A stretch of DNA of 64,000 nucleotides from an uncultured Clostridia bacterium. GTDB lineage: Bacteria > Bacillota > Clostridia > Christensenellales > CAG-917. Within the stretch, counting starts at the first letter, position 1. The number at the start of each line of letters is the position of its first letter. The position numbers and the translations under genes are program-made. Below are positions 17,336 through 25,326 of the stretch, piece after piece. A model generated the notes under the pieces. That model searched no databases and was not told the DNA's origin. It saw only the letters and a list, made by a program, of their open reading frames with translations. The stretch is taken from positions 1-64,000 of the forward strand of contig CAKQUV010000001.1 in the NCBI GenBank assembly GCA_934277615.1, in the 5' to 3' direction.

Positions 17336-18840
17336 AAACCGTAAATCTCCTTGAGTTTGTTTCTGTCGATTTTACCGTTTTCGTTGAGTGCGAAAACTTC
17401 GACTTTTTCAAAACGATTTGGCACCATATAAGGCGGAAGAACCTCTCTTAAGCACTCCGTAACGTCGTGTGCATCGATTTCGCCTTGATAAAACGCGACG
17501 ATTCTACCCTTTTCTCGATGATAAATGCACACGGCGCGCGATATCGATTTTATGTTCAAAAGCGCGGTTTCGATCTCGGATAATTCGATTCTATGCCCCA
17601 TATGCTTTATCTGAAAGTCCTTTCTTCCTACAAAGCACAAGTTGCCATCGTTGTCATAATAGCCCAAATCGCCTGTTCTGTAAATCAGTTCGATATACTT
17701 TGAATTGCAAGGATTTTGTACAAATGCCTTCTTTGTTTCCTCGTCGGCATTGTAATATCCGAGCGACAGACAAGTGCCTGATACGCAAATTTCACCGGTT
17801 TCGTTGCTCGTTGTTATGAGTTTATCGTCGGATGAGAGCAAAAGCACCTTTTCGTTGACAAAAGGAACACCTATCGGCAATACGTCCTTTTCGAATAATC
17901 CGTCGGGTATCCTATAATAAGTGCAATTGCAAGTGATTTCCGTAGGTCCGTAAAGATTGACGAAACTTGTGTTTGGCAAATACTTTTTCCATATATTCAA
18001 ATGTTTTATCGGCATCGCCTCGCCGCTGAAAAGCACTTTTTTGATATCGGGAATTTTGTATGTAAACGCCCTATATGTAGACAAAATGCAAAGTGCGGAT
18101 ACTGCCCAGATAAGAGTCGTTACTTTGCGTTCGATTAAAAAATCGATAAGCATCATCGGAAAAGAAAACGCCTTTTTAGGAACTATCTGCATCGTTGCGC
18201 CCGTTTTGATTGTGGAATAAATGTCTTTTACGGACACATCGAAGTCAAACGGTGCCTGATTGCCTATAACTTCGTCGCTTGCGATATTAAAAACGTCGGT
18301 AAATTCTTCGATAAAATCGATAACCGAACGATGTGACACCGCAATTCCTTTCGGCGTACCCGTCGAACCCGATGTAAACATAACGTAAAGAGGATTTACA
18401 TCGATGTGTTTTGCCCTTATCTGTGCAAGCGATTCTTCGTCGATATCGACGTCGACTCGGTCATAATAAATAAAATTGTCGTACCCTACCGGCAACAAAT
18501 CTTCGCAACCGCGTTCAAGCAATACAAGCGGATTGTCCAAAGTTTCTAGAATCTTTTCTCTTCTCGCCACCGGATGCAATGGATTGAGCGGAACATAAAA
18601 ACAGCCTGCGTACACGCACGCAAAGAATGCCGCGACCGTATTAACCGTCTTTGAGCCGAGAACGGCAATAGGAGAATTTTGAGTGACGTTATGTGAAATG
18701 CCGCTCCCCATTCTACGTGCTTTCAAAAGCAAATCACTGTACGTTATCTCGTTGTTTTCGTCCGCAAACGCCGCTTTGTTCGGAAACAAGGCTGCACTGC
18801 GTTCAAGATATTGCAAAACGTTAAGCGTTCTTTGCTGCAT
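17329..18840 (-). CDS. Amino-acid adenylation enzyme (DltA-like)
   Basis: 503-residue stand-alone adenylation domain. Core motifs: FTSGSTGTPKG (A3, 155-165), FDFDVSVKDIY (A4, 198-208), NLYGPTE (A5, 295-301), YRTGD (A7, 387-391), GRKDFQIKHMGHRIEL (A8, 405-420) and catalytic Lys490 in NENGKIDR (A10). The Asp in the A4 block that binds the alpha-amino group is kept, so the substrate is an alpha-amino acid, as in DltA. It activates it with ATP and loads the carrier protein of the same operon. The start has GGAGG seven bases upstream and lies inside the preceding gene (20-bp overlap). Confidence 0.88.
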   Translation of the reverse strand: MQQRTLNVLQYLERSAALFPNKAAFADENNEITYSDLLLKARRMGSGISHNVTQNSPIAVLGSKTVNTVAAFFACVYAGCFYVPLNPLHPVARREKILETLDNPLVLLERGCEDLLPVGYDNFIYYDRVDVDIDEESLAQIRAKHIDVNPLYVMFTSGSTGTPKGIAVSHRSVIDFIEEFTDVFNIASDEVIGNQAPFDFDVSVKDIYSTIKTGATMQIVPKKAFSFPMMLIDFLIERKVTTLIWAVSALCILSTYRAFTYKIPDIKKVLFSGEAMPIKHLNIWKKYLPNTSFVNLYGPTEITCNCTYYRIPDGLFEKDVLPIGVPFVNEKVLLLSSDDKLITTSNETGEICVSGTCLSLGYYNADEETKKAFVQNPCNSKYIELIYRTGDLGYYDNDGNLCFVGRKDFQIKHMGHRIELSEIETALLNIKSISRAVCIYHREKGRIVAFYQGEIDAHDVTECLREVLPPYMVPNRFEKVEVFALNENGKIDRNKLKEIYGLC

Positions 18841-19795
18841 TTTTTGCCTCCAAAAAACTTTCGTATTTGGCTAAATCTTCTTGCCAGTGAGCATATCTTT
18901 CATCGCCCCTTCTATCTGTGACTTTGTAAGTTTCGGACAGCAAATTGGCAAGGTAGCGCGATACTTTGAGTGTGCCTGTATAATTGAGATGCTCTTTTCC
19001 GTCGGAAGAATCCGTTGTCCAATCAAAGTCTAATTCGTCAAGAATTCTGTTGAAATCGATAAAATCAAGACCTTTCTTGTCGGCATACTTCTTGATTGCA
19101 TTGTACTTTTTACCGTCCCATCTCTTCATCGACGGAAGTTCGATCAGCACGAGTTTGATACCCTTTTCGTCGCACATTTTGACAACCTTGTCTATTTGCG
19201 CTCTCTGATATAGGCGCAAATATTCCGTTTTCGGAGTATCCTTATATCTTCCGTCGCCGTAGAACGGCGTTATTTTGTCGCCGTATTGATAGCCTTTTGT
19301 GAAATTACGCTCTCTCTGTTCGACATCGCCCGGAAGTGCGTCTTTCCACGCGAAATGTTGCTCGGTTATCGGGAAATAGTTAGTTAAAGCGTCGCCGAGA
19401 TACGTGAAAAAGTCAAGGTAAAAGAGTTGATCTACGTCAAATACCACAACTTGCGGATATTGCTTTTCAAGCGCTCTTTCAAGAAGCAGGACGGATTCCC
19501 AAGACTTTTGACTGCCTTGCGAAAGGTCATAGCCCGTAATACCCTTTTCTTTGTAAATCTCCATAGGAGAAATGCCTTGACCGACCATACTGTGTCCGAC
19601 ATAAAACACGTCCACGGTATTGACAGGTTCATCGAATATGCCGTAAGCGGAACCGTTTCTGCTTGTGTGATAGTCACCGTAATTGCGAGGTTCTATGACA
19701 ACGCCCAAAAATACGAGCATAACGAGTGCCAACGCAATAAATCCGAGGAAATGAGAGGCGTTTTTATATTTTATTTCATAATCTCTTTCAATCAT
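18821..19795 (-). CDS. DltD-like SGNH-fold membrane protein
   Basis: 324-residue protein with one N-terminal transmembrane segment (about residues 16-34) and an extracellular SGNH-hydrolase-like domain. The nucleophile is Ser69 in YVGHSMVGQ, and the His block near the C-terminus reads SSDGKEHLNYTG. Paired with an MBOAT protein, such proteins transfer acyl or aminoacyl groups onto extracellular polymers (DltD with DltB; AlgJ/X with AlgI). A perfect GAGGAGGTG precedes the ATG at 19795; a 34-codon upstream extension overlapping the MBOAT gene is ignored. Confidence 0.8.
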   Translation of the reverse strand: MIERDYEIKYKNASHFLGFIALALVMLVFLGVVIEPRNYGDYHTSRNGSAYGIFDEPVNTVDVFYVGHSMVGQGISPMEIYKEKGITGYDLSQGSQKSWESVLLLERALEKQYPQVVVFDVDQLFYLDFFTYLGDALTNYFPITEQHFAWKDALPGDVEQRERNFTKGYQYGDKITPFYGDGRYKDTPKTEYLRLYQRAQIDKVVKMCDEKGIKLVLIELPSMKRWDGKKYNAIKKYADKKGLDFIDFNRILDELDFDWTTDSSDGKEHLNYTGTLKVSRYLANLLSETYKVTDRRGDERYAHWQEDLAKYESFLEAKNAAKNA

Positions 19796-19809
19796 AACCA
19801 CACCTCCTC

Positions 19810-21348
19810 TTAAAATCCGCCGTATATAAACGGAACAAGCGAATAATATCCGCCATACGCGCCGAATACGATTACGATAAATATAAGCCCGAGCCATATA
19901 GCCCAGCGCAAAGGCAACGTTTGTGCCGCTATACCCTGACGCACTTCTATCTTCTTTTCTTTCACCGCATCCATAGCGAAAATCGCAATAACGCCCAATA
20001 TTCCGATAATAAACTCTTTATAATCGAGTCCGAGAGAGAAAATCGAGCCTTGCCACGGTTTGAACATATTTATAAGAATAGTGCAGGCGTCTTTCATTGA
20101 ATTTGCGCCGAATATCGCTTCCCCGACAAATATTATAAGAAGCGTGCGTATGTGACGGAATGCATTGAACCATTTGCTTTCGGGATTGATTTTGAGTTTT
20201 GTCATCAAAGTCTTAAATACGGGAGCAAGCAAAATTCCGAGTGCGATTATTACAAAATAATAGCCTCCGTAGACTATGTAATTCCATTGCGCACCATGCC
20301 AAATTCCGTTGACGAGCCACACGCAAAGCAATGCCAACAACGTAGAAAGCGACTTTGTAAAATGATTTTTATGCTTTTTCTTTATTGCGCCGCAAACTTT
20401 CATAACTTTAGGAGAAAGCGCAACCGAATAAAAAACGTATTCTTTCAGCCATATGCCGAGAGAAATGTGCCAACGTTGCCAAAACTCTTGCGCACTCTTT
20501 GCAAAGAAAGGTTGACGAAAATTTTCGGGAAGTCGTATTCCAAACATTTCCGCCGAACCGATAGCCATATCGATAAAACCTGAAAAGTCTGCATACAGTT
20601 GCAAAGTATACAGCAATATGTACATCAAACTTGCCACTCCGCCGTATTGCGATGGCGATTCGACAATCGTGTGGACGAGCAGATACAACCTGTCCGCAAC
20701 AATCATTTTTTTGAACAAACCCCACAAAATGCGTTGCAAACCGAATGTGATATTCTGATAATCGAGCCTATGTCCTTCAAACAATTGATCGGCGGTCTGA
20801 TCGTATTTTGCGATAGGACCTTCCATAATCTGCGGGAAGAACATCAAAAACAACGCGACCTTGCCGAACTGGACTTCCGCAGGATACTTGCCTCTGTATA
20901 CGTCGACGATATACCCTATCGCTTGCAACGTGTAAAAGGATATTCCGATCGGCAAAAACAATTTGAGCGTGGGCATAAACGATGTGCCGCCTGCCGATAT
21001 TGCAATCATATTAAGCGTATTGCCGAAAAAGTTGTAGTATTTCAAAAAGGCGATAATGCCGAGATTTACTAGAATCGTGGAAGCAACGACAGCTTTCTTT
21101 TTGGCTTTTAATTTTTTAGGATCGGTGCTTTCGGTTTTGGTATTGTCGAGTTTTGTAAGTCCGAGCGCGCAAAAATACGTAGTGATGACCGTAAAACATA
21201 CGAAAAACAAAAGATGCAAGCCTGTAGCGATATAAAATCCGAGGCTCGCCAATAGCAAAATTACCCATCTGTATTTAAGCGGAATGATATAATACAACAC
21301 TACACTTATGAACAGCGTAATGAAAAATGTAGATATCACTGAATCCAT
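19810..21348 (-). CDS. MBOAT-family membrane O-acyltransferase (DltB/AlgI-like)
   Basis: 512-residue polytopic membrane protein, first gene of the Dlt-like operon. The MBOAT active-site histidine is His351 in VNGIWHGAQWNYI; the conserved FWQRWHISLGIWLKEYV block lies before it. The family carries acyl groups across the membrane from a carrier protein or CoA to an extracellular polymer. The length and motifs are closer to the AlgI branch than to classical DltB, and the carrier protein and adenylation enzyme downstream indicate that an amino-acid-derived group is transferred. GGGGGAG precedes the start; the promoter is at 21396-21424. Confidence 0.88.
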   Translation of the reverse strand: MDSVISTFFITLFISVVLYYIIPLKYRWVILLLASLGFYIATGLHLLFFVCFTVITTYFCALGLTKLDNTKTESTDPKKLKAKKKAVVASTILVNLGIIAFLKYYNFFGNTLNMIAISAGGTSFMPTLKLFLPIGISFYTLQAIGYIVDVYRGKYPAEVQFGKVALFLMFFPQIMEGPIAKYDQTADQLFEGHRLDYQNITFGLQRILWGLFKKMIVADRLYLLVHTIVESPSQYGGVASLMYILLYTLQLYADFSGFIDMAIGSAEMFGIRLPENFRQPFFAKSAQEFWQRWHISLGIWLKEYVFYSVALSPKVMKVCGAIKKKHKNHFTKSLSTLLALLCVWLVNGIWHGAQWNYIVYGGYYFVIIALGILLAPVFKTLMTKLKINPESKWFNAFRHIRTLLIIFVGEAIFGANSMKDACTILINMFKPWQGSIFSLGLDYKEFIIGILGVIAIFAMDAVKEKKIEVRQGIAAQTLPLRWAIWLGLIFIVIVFGAYGGYYSLVPFIYGGF

Positions 21349-21395
21349 TCTAAAATCTCCCCCGCTTTCTCTCGTTGTAGGAACTATATTTATAC

Positions 21396-21424
21396 ATTAT
21401 ATATGTTTGTATACAAAAAGTAAA
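21396..21424 (-). promoter_or_regulatory. Promoter and palindrome upstream of the Dlt-like operon
   Basis: On the minus strand, -35-like TTTACT (21424-21419), 17-bp spacer, perfect -10 TATAAT (21401-21396), 48 bases before the MBOAT start. The spacer contains a perfect 12-bp palindrome TTTGTATACAAA (21406-21417), a candidate operator. Confidence 0.55.
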
Positions 21425-21534
21425 GTAAATGGCGAAATTCGACGAAAAATATACATTTTGTAGTTTGCTGAAAAGTTTGATAAAATAGATTATTTTAAAA
21501 AACAGCCGCGTTAAACAGCGTGCCGGAAAGAAGA

Positions 21535-21716
21535 TGCAAGTCGTTGCCTTGCAACGAACATCTCTTTGCGCCGCAGGTCTCCTACCACCGAAATACAATC
21601 CCGCAATGCTTCGCGTCACAGATTTTATTTTACATTAAACAACGTGCCTGCACGGTTTAACGTAAAATAAAATACAACCCTACGTGTTTCGCAGGATTGT
21701 ATTTAGGTGGCGGAGT
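21535..21716. repeat. Nested palindromic repeat element, copy B
   Basis: Same architecture as copy A at 9013-9202. The left flank contains GCAACGAACATCTCTTTGCG. Outer arms are at 21585-21604 and 21691-21710 (CACCNAAATACAATCC...GGATTGTATTTNGGTG type). The inner inverted repeat is at 21622-21640 and 21655-21673. It ends in GGTGGCGGAG. It fills most of the 416-base gap between the MBOAT gene and the DUF4276 gene; an open frame across it is not a gene. Confidence 0.7.
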
Positions 21717-21764
21717 CAATGTTATCCAATTCTAACTTTAAAGTGTTTGTTGGGGTTGTGTGGA

Positions 21765-22415
21765 TTAGACTGAAATATTCTCTAAATTAGTAATCCAATT
21801 ATTAAAATGTTGACACTTGTTCCGAATTTCTAATAAAGAAATTTTCTTTGCAATCGTTGTTCCATCTAGCACTTTTGAATAGTTATCAATTTCTTTTAAA
21901 ATCCTTTTTGATGGAGCAGTTTCTCTTCCACTATTTATTAATTCTGGATTATTATCAAACTCATTTAATATTTGATTTAACTTAGATACTGCCGTGGATT
22001 TTAAATAAGCAAATTCTTCAGGTTTGGAAAATAGCAAACTTTCAAATTCATGAAGAGAAATATATGGAACAAAATTTCCACAACCAACATCTTCATAAAA
22101 TTTTTGTTCAATAGATAAAATTAATTGATATTTATCTGTTCCATTATATCTTACTTGTGGAATATTGCGTAATCCATAATAATCTATAAATGAAGTAACT
22201 TTTTCATTGGAGTGCTGAGTACATAATCTTTTTATTTCTTTTACAGCTTTATTATAATCAGTTAGACCACCCTTAAATATTCCATTAGGGCATTCTTTTG
22301 TCCTACAAATAATTGGATAAAGCATAATATTCTTTTGAATAAAGTGTGACATTAAAGAATTCTTTACAAATGATTCTTCTGTTTGTCCTTCGCAATAGAT
22401 ATACAAATTCATCAT
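21765..22415 (-). CDS. DUF4276 (Toprim-like) effector of a two-gene ATPase system
   Basis: 216-residue DUF4276 protein. The N-terminal strand YIYCEGQTEESF carries the acidic motif seen in Toprim-like DUFs, and SFIDYYGL supplies a second acidic position; both could bind metal. Its start codon overlaps the ATPase stop (TAATG) with GGAGG nine bases upstream, so the two proteins are made together. By analogy with PARIS (AAA15 ATPase plus DUF4435) and OLD-type systems, it is probably the nuclease or toxic effector of an anti-phage pair. The specific function is not shown by sequence. Confidence 0.75.
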   Translation of the reverse strand: MMNLYIYCEGQTEESFVKNSLMSHFIQKNIMLYPIICRTKECPNGIFKGGLTDYNKAVKEIKRLCTQHSNEKVTSFIDYYGLRNIPQVRYNGTDKYQLILSIEQKFYEDVGCGNFVPYISLHEFESLLFSKPEEFAYLKSTAVSKLNQILNEFDNNPELINSGRETAPSKRILKEIDNYSKVLDGTTIAKKISLLEIRNKCQHFNNWITNLENISV

Positions 22416-23506
22416 TAAGGACGACCTCCAATGATATTTTTCTTCCATAAGTCGCCCATAGAATAGTCATCAGCAATCCAATCTTTTAATTCTTCTTCAC
22501 TATATTTTGTAAATGTTGTTCCTTGCTGTTCGCTTCTATTTACAACAATTATTTGATTTGCAGAAAATTCATTCAACAAGTCAACAGATTGAGTTGATAA
22601 TATAACTTGCTTTTTAGTTGCAGTTTTTTTAATAATCTCAGATAAAAGCGTAATAGCATATGGGTGCAAACCAAGTTCGGGTTCATCTACAATAATTGTC
22701 TCTGGTTGTAAGTCGTTTGGTTGTAAAAACAAAGTCGCCAAACAAATAAACCTTAATGTACCATCTGAAAATTGATTAGCATTAAATGTGTCATCACTTC
22801 CAATTTGTTGCCATCTTAGTATAATATCATCACTATCTATAGATGGTTCTAAGTAAAAATCTTTAAAATAAGGAGCAATCATTTTTATCGATTCAACTAT
22901 TTGCATATAATTAGTTGGATATTCTTTTTTTAATCGATATAAGAATGCTGCAAGATTACCTGCATCATATAATAATTCAACATTGTTGGTTATCTTGTGA
23001 GTTTGTTTTACCCTTGCAGAAGAACTTGTATCGTGGAAATGATAAACTCTCCATTTTTCACGTTGTAAAATGGGCTTAATATATTGGTCTATTTTATTAT
23101 AAGCACCTCTATCCCATCTAGATTCTGGATAACCTCCACCAACATATGAGTTGTGTTTCCAATATCCATCATAATTGAAATGCTCGCTTTCAAAAATAAA
23201 GTTATTTTCATCCGTTGGAGTTAATGTAAAATCATAGCTGTTGTCGCCAAAAAAGAACTCTATTTGCACATTATCAGTATATTTTCTGCCGTTATACATT
23301 AACGCATTTGCACCGCCAGAAACGCCGACATATTTTTGAAGAGTTTTCTCAATAATATTTTGTAGCATCTTAAATACCGAAATAAAGTTAGATTTTCCTG
23401 CGCCATTGCTGCCAATTAGCAAATTAATGTTGGATAAATTTAACTCACATTCTTTTATTGATTTAAAACCTTTAATTCTAATCTTTTTTATTTGTTGATT
23501 ATTCAT
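22415..23506 (-). CDS. AAA15-type ATPase of a putative defence pair
   Basis: 363-residue ABC-like ATPase of the AAA15/AAA21 (OLD/RecF-related) kind. Walker A is GSNGAGKSN (32-40), the ABC signature region is NQFSDGTLRFICLA, Walker B is TIIVDEPELGLHP, and the following segment QVILSTQSVDLLN holds the H-loop-like position. It has no C-terminal Toprim domain; that part is supplied by the DUF4276 protein encoded next. AAGGA precedes the ATG at 23506. Such ATPases sense phage or DNA ends in OLD, Gabija and PARIS systems. Confidence 0.82.
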   Translation of the reverse strand: MNNQQIKKIRIKGFKSIKECELNLSNINLLIGSNGAGKSNFISVFKMLQNIIEKTLQKYVGVSGGANALMYNGRKYTDNVQIEFFFGDNSYDFTLTPTDENNFIFESEHFNYDGYWKHNSYVGGGYPESRWDRGAYNKIDQYIKPILQREKWRVYHFHDTSSSARVKQTHKITNNVELLYDAGNLAAFLYRLKKEYPTNYMQIVESIKMIAPYFKDFYLEPSIDSDDIILRWQQIGSDDTFNANQFSDGTLRFICLATLFLQPNDLQPETIIVDEPELGLHPYAITLLSEIIKKTATKKQVILSTQSVDLLNEFSANQIIVVNRSEQQGTTFTKYSEEELKDWIADDYSMGDLWKKNIIGGRP

Positions 23507-23718
23507 AATTTTATATCCTTATAATAAATTATAACACACATTTTAAAAATTTGTATACTTTTACTGAAAATATTTAAAAATCATAACCACGCGTGAAACG
23601 CGAGGTATGCACCAGCCCTTCAAGGGCATGTTACCCGCTGGACGTCTTAAGACGTATTGAATTGTTCGCCAACCGCTTGGTTTTCACAGGCAGCCACTTA
23701 AGTGGCTGTCTTTTTCTG

Positions 23719-24182
23719 TTAAACCTTTTCGCTCGTAAATGGGTCTATGTATTCTTTTATGCTTATTTGGTCGCTCATTATGTCTTCTTGCAATTGATTT
23801 CGGACGTACTCGGCTATCTTAGCCTCGTTACGCCCAACCGTATCCACATAATAGCCCCTACACCAGAAGTGTCTGTTGCCATATTTGTATTTCAGGTTGG
23901 CGTGCCTGTCAAATATCATCAGCGAACTCTTGCCCTTTAGATACCCCCAATAAATTGCGCTACACTTATATTCGGCGGTATTTTTACCAATAGGTGTATG
24001 TGATCAGGGCAAGCGTTCGCTTCCAAAATCTCAACCTTTTTCACCTCACACAATTTCCGTATAATTTTCCCTATGTCTGCCTTGATTTTGCTGTATATCG
24101 CTTGTTTGCGGTACTTAGGGGCAAACACTATATGATATTTGCAATTCCATTTGGTATGTGATAAACTACTTGTGTCATTCAT
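23719..24182 (-). pseudogene. tnpA: Frameshifted IS200/IS605 TnpA transposase
   Basis: Single-strand HUH transposase. The N-terminal frame (23937-24182) holds the HUH motif PDHIHLLV and ends prematurely at AQFIGGI. The second frame (23719-about 23945) continues GYLKGKSSLMIFDRHANLK and contains the catalytic tyrosine region RGYYVDTVGRNEAKI. The break is in the C5 run at 23944-23948 (G5 in the mRNA); one added or two removed bases restore about 154 residues, the normal family size. Ribosomal frameshifting is possible but not known for this family. Confidence 0.75.
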
Positions 24183-24187
24183 GACAA

Positions 24188-24248
24188 AATCCTCCTATGT
24201 TTTTCTGTTGCGGTTGGCGAACCAGCTTCAGTTTAACATAGGAGGATT
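24188..24248 (-). promoter_or_regulatory. tnpA leader hairpin sequestering the ribosome-binding site
   Basis: 14-base arms AATCCTCCTATGTT (24188-24201) and AACATAGGAGGATT (24235-24248) are perfectly complementary. On the minus strand the proximal arm contains the AGGAGG ribosome-binding site eight bases before the tnpA ATG, so the mRNA stem hides it. IS200 is known to limit its transposase this way. Confidence 0.7.
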
Positions 24249-24317
24249 CTTTTATCTAAAGATTTTTTAATTCCACCACTTCAAGTGGTGGTTTATTGTC
24301 GCTAAAGGCTACAAGAA

Positions 24318-24356
24318 AAACCTAAACCGAACACTCTCTTATTCGATTTAGGTTTT
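24318..24356 (-). terminator. Terminator of tRNA-Ser
   Basis: On the minus strand, stem AAACCTAAATCGAA/TTCGGTTTAGGTTTTT just after the CCA end. Confidence 0.7.
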
Positions 24357-24359
24357 GAT

Positions 24360-24451
24360 TGGCGGAGAAGCAGGGATTTGAACCCTGGCTACGATTCTCT
24401 CGTACTACTCCCTTAGCAGGGGAGCCCCTTCGGCCTCTTGGGTACTTCTCC
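24360..24451 (-). tRNA. tRNA-Ser (anticodon GCU)
   Basis: 92-nt class II tRNA. The acceptor stem GGAGAAG pairs with CTTCTCC, followed by encoded CCA. The anticodon arm CTCCCCTGCTAAGGGAG has loop anticodon GCT, a long variable arm follows, and the T-arm is CCAGGGTTCAAATCCCTG. The genomic 3' end reads TGGCGGAGAAG on the + strand; shortened copies of that end occur at several places to the left, consistent with use as an integration target. Confidence 0.95.
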
Positions 24452-24562
24452 GTATCTGCCGAAATTCTAATATATAGCTTGCTTATAATATCACAACGAC
24501 GGCGTGTTGTCAATAATTTTGGCTTGTTTGGGCGCGAAAACTTAAACGGCGCAACCAAACGC

Positions 24563-25318
24563 TTATTTTGCCATTTTGACGTGCATCTCGCGCATGCCCT
24601 CCACCTCGTCGCAAATTTGTTTGAGATTGCAATGCGCGCAGTCCACAAGGACGTTGTCGAGAATATGGTTGAATGCGTCCAAAATATCCGAAGTGCGCGA
24701 CGCAAACGCAGTTATATCGTCAAAGAGTCTGTCCTCGTCCGCAACGAATATGACGGTAACGTTTTTCACTGCGTCTTTTGCGAGGTAGTTTGCAATGGTG
24801 GTATCTCCGAGCTTTTCAAAAGTCATCCCCTTTTTGATTGCGCTTTTGCTCACCCTCACCTGCTCCCTATGCGAAATTGCAGAGGCGCGCATCATGAATC
24901 CTTGCACGTTTTCTTTGTATTTGGCATATTCGAGCGACTTGGTCAAATCAAAAATTCCCTGCTCCTCTTCCGGCGAATAATTGAGCCCTAGTATAACAAT
25001 TTTCGCATACGAACAATCTCCTTTTATATCGTTGAGTTCCTTGCCGACAACCACCGTTTGATTGACAAGCGGAATATCGTCCGTAATCACCGTAGCGCAC
25101 GCGCAGGGCTTGTCGCTGCCGCCGAGTTCGAATGCGCAGTCTTTGAGCAGCACCAATTCGCTATGCTCGCTTGTGGGCAAAACCTTGCTCTCGTCATAGT
25201 TGTATTTTGTTGCTTTCGCCCCCTCGAAAACGTGGGATAAAGCCTTTATTTCTTTGTCGAAAATGCCTATCAATTTTCTATACCGTCCATTTGTCAAAAT
25301 GTTGCGTTTTTGCAACAA
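24563..25318 (-). CDS. Reduced acetyl-CoA-synthase (CdhC/AcsB)-like protein
   Basis: 251-residue protein resembling only the middle region of the CODH/acetyl-CoA synthase beta subunit. The matching signature is LEYAKYKENVQGFMMRASAI then REQVRVSKSAIKKGMTFEKL and VKNVTVIFVADEDRL, and the C-terminus has CAHCNLKQICDEVEGM, where full-length ACS begins its metal-binding domain. Full ACS is about 730 residues, so the A-cluster domain is almost entirely missing. It follows a CooC-type gene by eight bases, implying a metal-centre role. No CODH genes are present. The start is uncertain: the frame opens at a TTG (25318) with no clear ribosome-binding site. Confidence 0.6.
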   Translation of the reverse strand: MLQKRNILTNGRYRKLIGIFDKEIKALSHVFEGAKATKYNYDESKVLPTSEHSELVLLKDCAFELGGSDKPCACATVITDDIPLVNQTVVVGKELNDIKGDCSYAKIVILGLNYSPEEEQGIFDLTKSLEYAKYKENVQGFMMRASAISHREQVRVSKSAIKKGMTFEKLGDTTIANYLAKDAVKNVTVIFVADEDRLFDDITAFASRTSDILDAFNHILDNVLVDCAHCNLKQICDEVEGMREMHVKMAK

Positions 25319-25326
25319 AACGATGT

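Larger units (their letters stand above)
23585..24295 (-). mobile_element. IS200/IS605-family insertion element, single-gene type
   Basis: About 0.7 kb with one transposase gene and no TnpB or IscB partner. Subterminal hairpins CAGCCACTTAAGTGGCTG (23691-23708) and CCACCACTTCAAGTGGTGG (24273-24291) fit the single-strand folded ends that Y1 transposases recognise. There are no terminal inverted repeats and no target duplication, as usual for this family. The transposase is frameshifted, so the copy may be immobile. Exact ends are uncertain by tens of bases. Confidence 0.65.
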
